From NCBI GenBank assembly GCA_037176905.1, contig JBBBWG010009469.1, positions 1 through 22,860 of the forward strand: 22,860 nt of DNA. Reading direction: 5' to 3'. Of the stretch, positions 21,042-22,860 are shown in pieces. The notes below the pieces were generated by a model that was not told where the DNA came from, did no database searches, and saw only the letters and a program-made list of their open reading frames with translations. Position 1 is the first letter of the stretch. Every line of letters begins with the position of its first letter. A program made the translations under genes and the position numbers. The DNA comes from Azolla pinnata (Eukaryota; Streptophyta; Polypodiopsida; Salviniales; Salviniaceae).

Positions 21042-21158
21042 TCATGCCTTCATGCATGCTAGTTGTGCATGTATGCATGCACTCATGCACACTAGTCGTG
21101 CATGTGTGCATGCACACATGTTGTGCATGCGATCATGCACACTAATCATGCATGCGTG
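21042..21158. repeat. CATGCA/TGCATG (RY-like) repeat cluster
   Basis: About a dozen TGCATG or CATGCA words fall within 117 bp, arranged as loose units of the form TGCATGCAC.CATGCACACTAGTCG. CATGCA is the plant RY element bound by B3-domain factors. The words are self-complementary and could also form cruciforms. The cluster occupies the U3-like part of fossil B. Confidence 0.85.
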
Positions 21159-21218
21159 ATTTTCTTGTATGAAATGCACATAAGCTTTGCTTCTATTATA
21201 TGTGAATGCATTTAGTCT

Positions 21219-21851
21219 CACTACAAGGTAATTGGCTGTTTGCCGCGACGCGACAAAGTCGTGCCAAATGTTTTTTTTCTACGCGTCATTTTACTGCGAA
21301 CCTTACCACGAGATTTTCCGCGAACTTTACCGCGAAATTTGCCAGACATTTTGCCGCACCTTTATTTGCGCATTTGCCGCTACCACCAACGACAGTTTTG
21401 CCATGACCATATCTGCGCCATTACCGCGAGCTTTGACGCAGCTATTTCCGCGAGATTAGCTGAACATTTTTCCGCAAGAAAAATCTGCAAATTTGCTGCG
21501 TTGATTCAAGCTGGCGTTGCCGGGCATATTCCCGCTCAAAAAACTTTCAATTTTCCGCAACCTTAGCTGCAACGTTTCTGCGAGTATTGCTGCAATTTTT
21601 TCCGGGCATATTACCGCAAGTATATCCAGAACTTTTTCCGCAATTTTTGCTGGTGATATTACCGCAAAATTGAATTTTATTGCGCAATTGCCGCGAATTT
21701 TGCAGCAACTATTGCTGCAAATTTGCAGCAACTATTGCCGCGAGTTTGTAGCGAATGTTGCCGCGATTATGCTGCTGATTTGCCGTGAGTTTACCGCTGA
21801 ACAGCTGCATATTTGCCGCGACTTATCCGTGTAATTACCACAACAAGCGTG
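21219..21851. mobile_element. Probable non-autonomous CACTA-like element made of degenerate TTGCCGCGAA-type units
   Basis: The block starts CACTACAAGGTAATTGGC, the typical CACTA (En/Spm) terminus, and ends GGTAATT-like in inverse order (GTGTAATTACCACAACAAGCGTG), so the ends are imperfect inverted repeats with a shared GTAATT and CAC/GTG tips. The interior holds some 40-50 units of about 11-13 bp of the form TT(A/G)CCGCGAA, many degenerate (TTGCTGCAA, TTTCCGCAA, TTGCAGCAA). En/Spm-type elements carry arrays of short subterminal motifs bound by their own TNPA-like protein, and here the array seems to fill the element. No transposase is encoded. A 3-bp target duplication was not found (flanks TCT and ATA), which weakens the call. 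Open frames across it are a by-product of composition. Confidence 0.6.
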
Positions 21852-22232
21852 ATAATCTCCCATTTCAGCTCATTTCAGGCAAATTAGGGGTATAAACAAT
21901 TTCTCTAAGATATACTTATGTTGTAAATGAGGTTCATATATATTTATTGTAATCTAAAATGGAGTATATCCATGCAATTTGCAAAGCACATAGAAATATA
22001 GATGTATATATCCACATGTTCATAAACAACCACATATACGTGTCAGAACCAGGGAAGAGATTGAATAATTGAAAGAAGATATAAGAGTAGAGAAGAAGAG
22101 AGGAGAGTGGATGGATAACAGAAGAGTGAGTTTATTAGAATAGAATGAGTACAAGAGGAGTTGGATACAAGAAAAGCTTAAGGCTGAAGACTAGCATTGA
22201 CTCGAACTGATTTGATATGATGTATATGTCTT

Positions 22233-22240
22233 TATTTATA
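22233..22240 (-). promoter_or_regulatory. TATA box of the chromovirus LTR
   Basis: TATAAATA on the - strand, directly downstream of the heat-shock elements and about 190 bp from the end of the LTR, leaving room for R and U5. Confidence 0.65.
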
Positions 22241-22256
22241 GGATTAGCCTAGAGAT

Positions 22257-22335
22257 TTCTAGAAGGTTCTAGAATGTTCTATTCCTAGAATATTCTAGGA
22301 TACTCTAGAAGGTTCTAGAATGTTCTAGAAAGTTC
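22257..22335 (-). promoter_or_regulatory. Heat-shock element array in the LTR promoter
   Basis: Alternating GAA and TTC blocks at exact 5-bp spacing: five units at 22257-22279 (TTC-GAA-TTC-GAA-TTC), two at 22288-22295, and six at 22308-22335 (GAA-TTC three times), with a seventh imperfect. Three units already form a functional binding site for trimeric heat-shock factor. The array lies 17 bp upstream of the TATA box on the element's own strand. Confidence 0.85.
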
Positions 22336-22420
22336 CAGAGTTTTCTTTGAATAGAATAATCACTATATCATGAAAACTAGCCTTTAACATTTCCCGTTTT
22401 GATAAGCTACTTCAATGTTT

Positions 22421-22473
22421 AGGCTTCCCTATCATGTAGTACGAGATCCTAGGTTCGAATCTAGAGGAAGCCT
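22421..22473 (+). other. tRNA-like inverted repeat inside the LTR
   Basis: AGGCTTCC (22421-22428) and GGAAGCCT (22466-22473) pair perfectly over 8 bp like an acceptor stem. Between them lies CTAGGTTCGAATCTAG, a T-arm-like hairpin containing the B-box consensus GGTTCGAATC. D and anticodon arms are lacking, so it is not a functional tRNA. The direct repeat AATGTT flanks it on both sides, hinting at a small insertion in an ancestor of this LTR. Confidence 0.6.
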
Positions 22474-22494
22474 AATGTTCATTGATTCCTTACA

Positions 22495-22505
22495 CTATCC
22501 CCCCT
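22495..22505 (-). other. Polypurine tract next to the 3' LTR
   Basis: AGGGGGGATAG on the - strand directly precedes the TG of the LTR, the place where plus-strand DNA synthesis is primed in LTR retrotransposons. Confidence 0.75.
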
Positions 22506-22860
22506 TCTAAAACGACGAGTGGAAGGAGTCGAGTGGAAGGAGTCGTTAATAATGCAGGCTCAAATACAAGATAATATAACTTGTTGCGCATAATTTTAGA
22601 ATCAAGAATCGAGGTTACCTCGTACTCCAGGCCGTCAGCAAGTTGGAGAGGAGGTGGGGGCGGCACAACACGATTGGGAATCGAGCTGGTATGACAAGGC
22701 TCCAGAAGAGAGCTATGAAAGACGGGATGAAGCCGTAAATTTGCAAGAAGATGAAGACGAAAGGTTGCATCATTAATCCGCTTCGTGATGACAAAAGGAC
22801 CGAGGCGTTGATAATCTAGCTTATCACATGGCCGAGTAGTCTTGATGTGGCGCCGTAACA

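Larger units (their letters stand above)
19485..21200 (-). mobile_element. Ty3/gypsy retrotransposon fossil B: LTR-like region, leader and gag (broken)
   Basis: Read on the - strand: an LTR-like region (about 21200-20894), a leader (20951-20756) and a gag region down to about 20000, followed by a stretch to 19485 with a WECP..C..LC.LHD segment that may be the nucleocapsid part. The gag blocks include EFNGKDVSRCLRDY, HPTWPTFEEA, GFEDWVETPNKG, a LFARDQAILVVDKV segment and RFTKRHQWL. It abuts fossil A at 19484/19485 in the same orientation. It is broken. The two leaders differ at roughly one position in eight by hand alignment, so neither is recent. Confidence 0.8.
22041..22494 (-). repeat. 3' LTR of the chromovirus, 454 bp
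   Basis: On the - strand it begins TGTAAGGAATCAATG and ends CCTGGTTCTGACA, so it has the TG...CA termini of LTRs. The purine tract AGGGGGGATAG lies immediately before it. It contains a heat-shock-element array, a TATA box and a tRNA-like inverted repeat (separate entries). Confidence 0.88.
22041..22860 (-). mobile_element. Chromovirus (Ty3/gypsy) 3' end, running off the window
   Basis: Read on the - strand: the integrase C-terminus with RPCDKLDYQRLGPFVI (about 22830 downward), LRLHPVFHSSLLEP, a Pro-rich linker, then a chromodomain-like segment with EYEVTSILDSKI and KLYYLVFEP, a polypurine tract AGGGGGGATAG, and the LTR. A chromodomain at the integrase end marks the chromovirus branch, which targets marked chromatin. 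The visible coding part (about 120 codons) is open up to the LTR. The rest lies outside the window, so whether it is whole cannot be told. The putative 5-bp target site next to the LTR is ATACG. Confidence 0.9.

Noticed and set aside
21232-21834. Several overlapping open frames (75-108 codons) on both strands
   Set aside because: They arise because the TTGCCGCGAA-type repeat has few stop codons in any frame. Codon composition is repetitive and no start context or homology is seen.
22421-22473. Functional tRNA gene
   Set aside because: Only 53 nt long, without D or anticodon arms, and located within an LTR.

Overview
The window looks like nuclear DNA of a land plant. The evidence is an RCC1-family gene with eight exons and GT-AG introns, an intronless P-class pentatricopeptide-repeat (PPR) gene, an ERD15-like PAM2 gene, a fragment of plastid psbA set in AT-rich DNA, plant-type telomere motifs (TTTAGGG), and Copia, chromovirus and CACTA-like transposable elements. 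A non-seed plant (lycophyte, fern or bryophyte) is possible from the long repeat-rich spacers and the chromovirus type, but I cannot fix the lineage from sequence alone.

Layout. 1-1450: broken Ty1/Copia fossil on the + strand, with an RNase H region, an LTR remnant, a primer-binding site, then a gag region holding four copies of a 47-bp tandem repeat. 1450-2905: no recognisable gene. 2906-4813 (-): complete 635-residue PPR protein with about 15 repeats and an in-frame run of seven Met codons. 4914-6720: AT-rich spacer with degenerate tandem repeats, a perfect hairpin and ATAC-rich simple sequence. 6748-6969: psbA (D1) fragment, codons 141-214. 7560-8118: decayed coding sequence with a telomere-like insert, possibly ParB-like. 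8600-9500: local duplications and microsatellites.

9731-14764 (+): RCC1 beta-propeller gene whose eight exons join in frame to 529 residues. Its 2.1-kb first intron carries a 176-bp tandem duplication. 15969-16563 (-): ERD15-like PABP-interacting protein, convergent with the RCC1 gene, with telo-box motifs at its 5' end. 16750-18200: gene-free AT-rich DNA.

18218-21200: a 119-bp tandem repeat, then pieces of two related Ty3/gypsy fossils on the - strand that share a 196-bp leader, then an LTR-like region with CATGCA repeats. 21219-21851: a 0.63-kb block made of degenerate TTGCCGCGAA-like units and bounded by CACTA-like ends, probably a non-autonomous CACTA element. 22041-22860: the 3' end of a chromovirus on the - strand (LTR, polypurine tract, integrase C-terminus and chromodomain-like segment). 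Its LTR carries a strong array of heat-shock elements just upstream of the TATA box.

The three host genes do not form a pathway. The most notable signals are the heat-shock-element LTR, the CCGCGA-array element, the PPR gene's RNA-code read-out, and the open psbA fragment.
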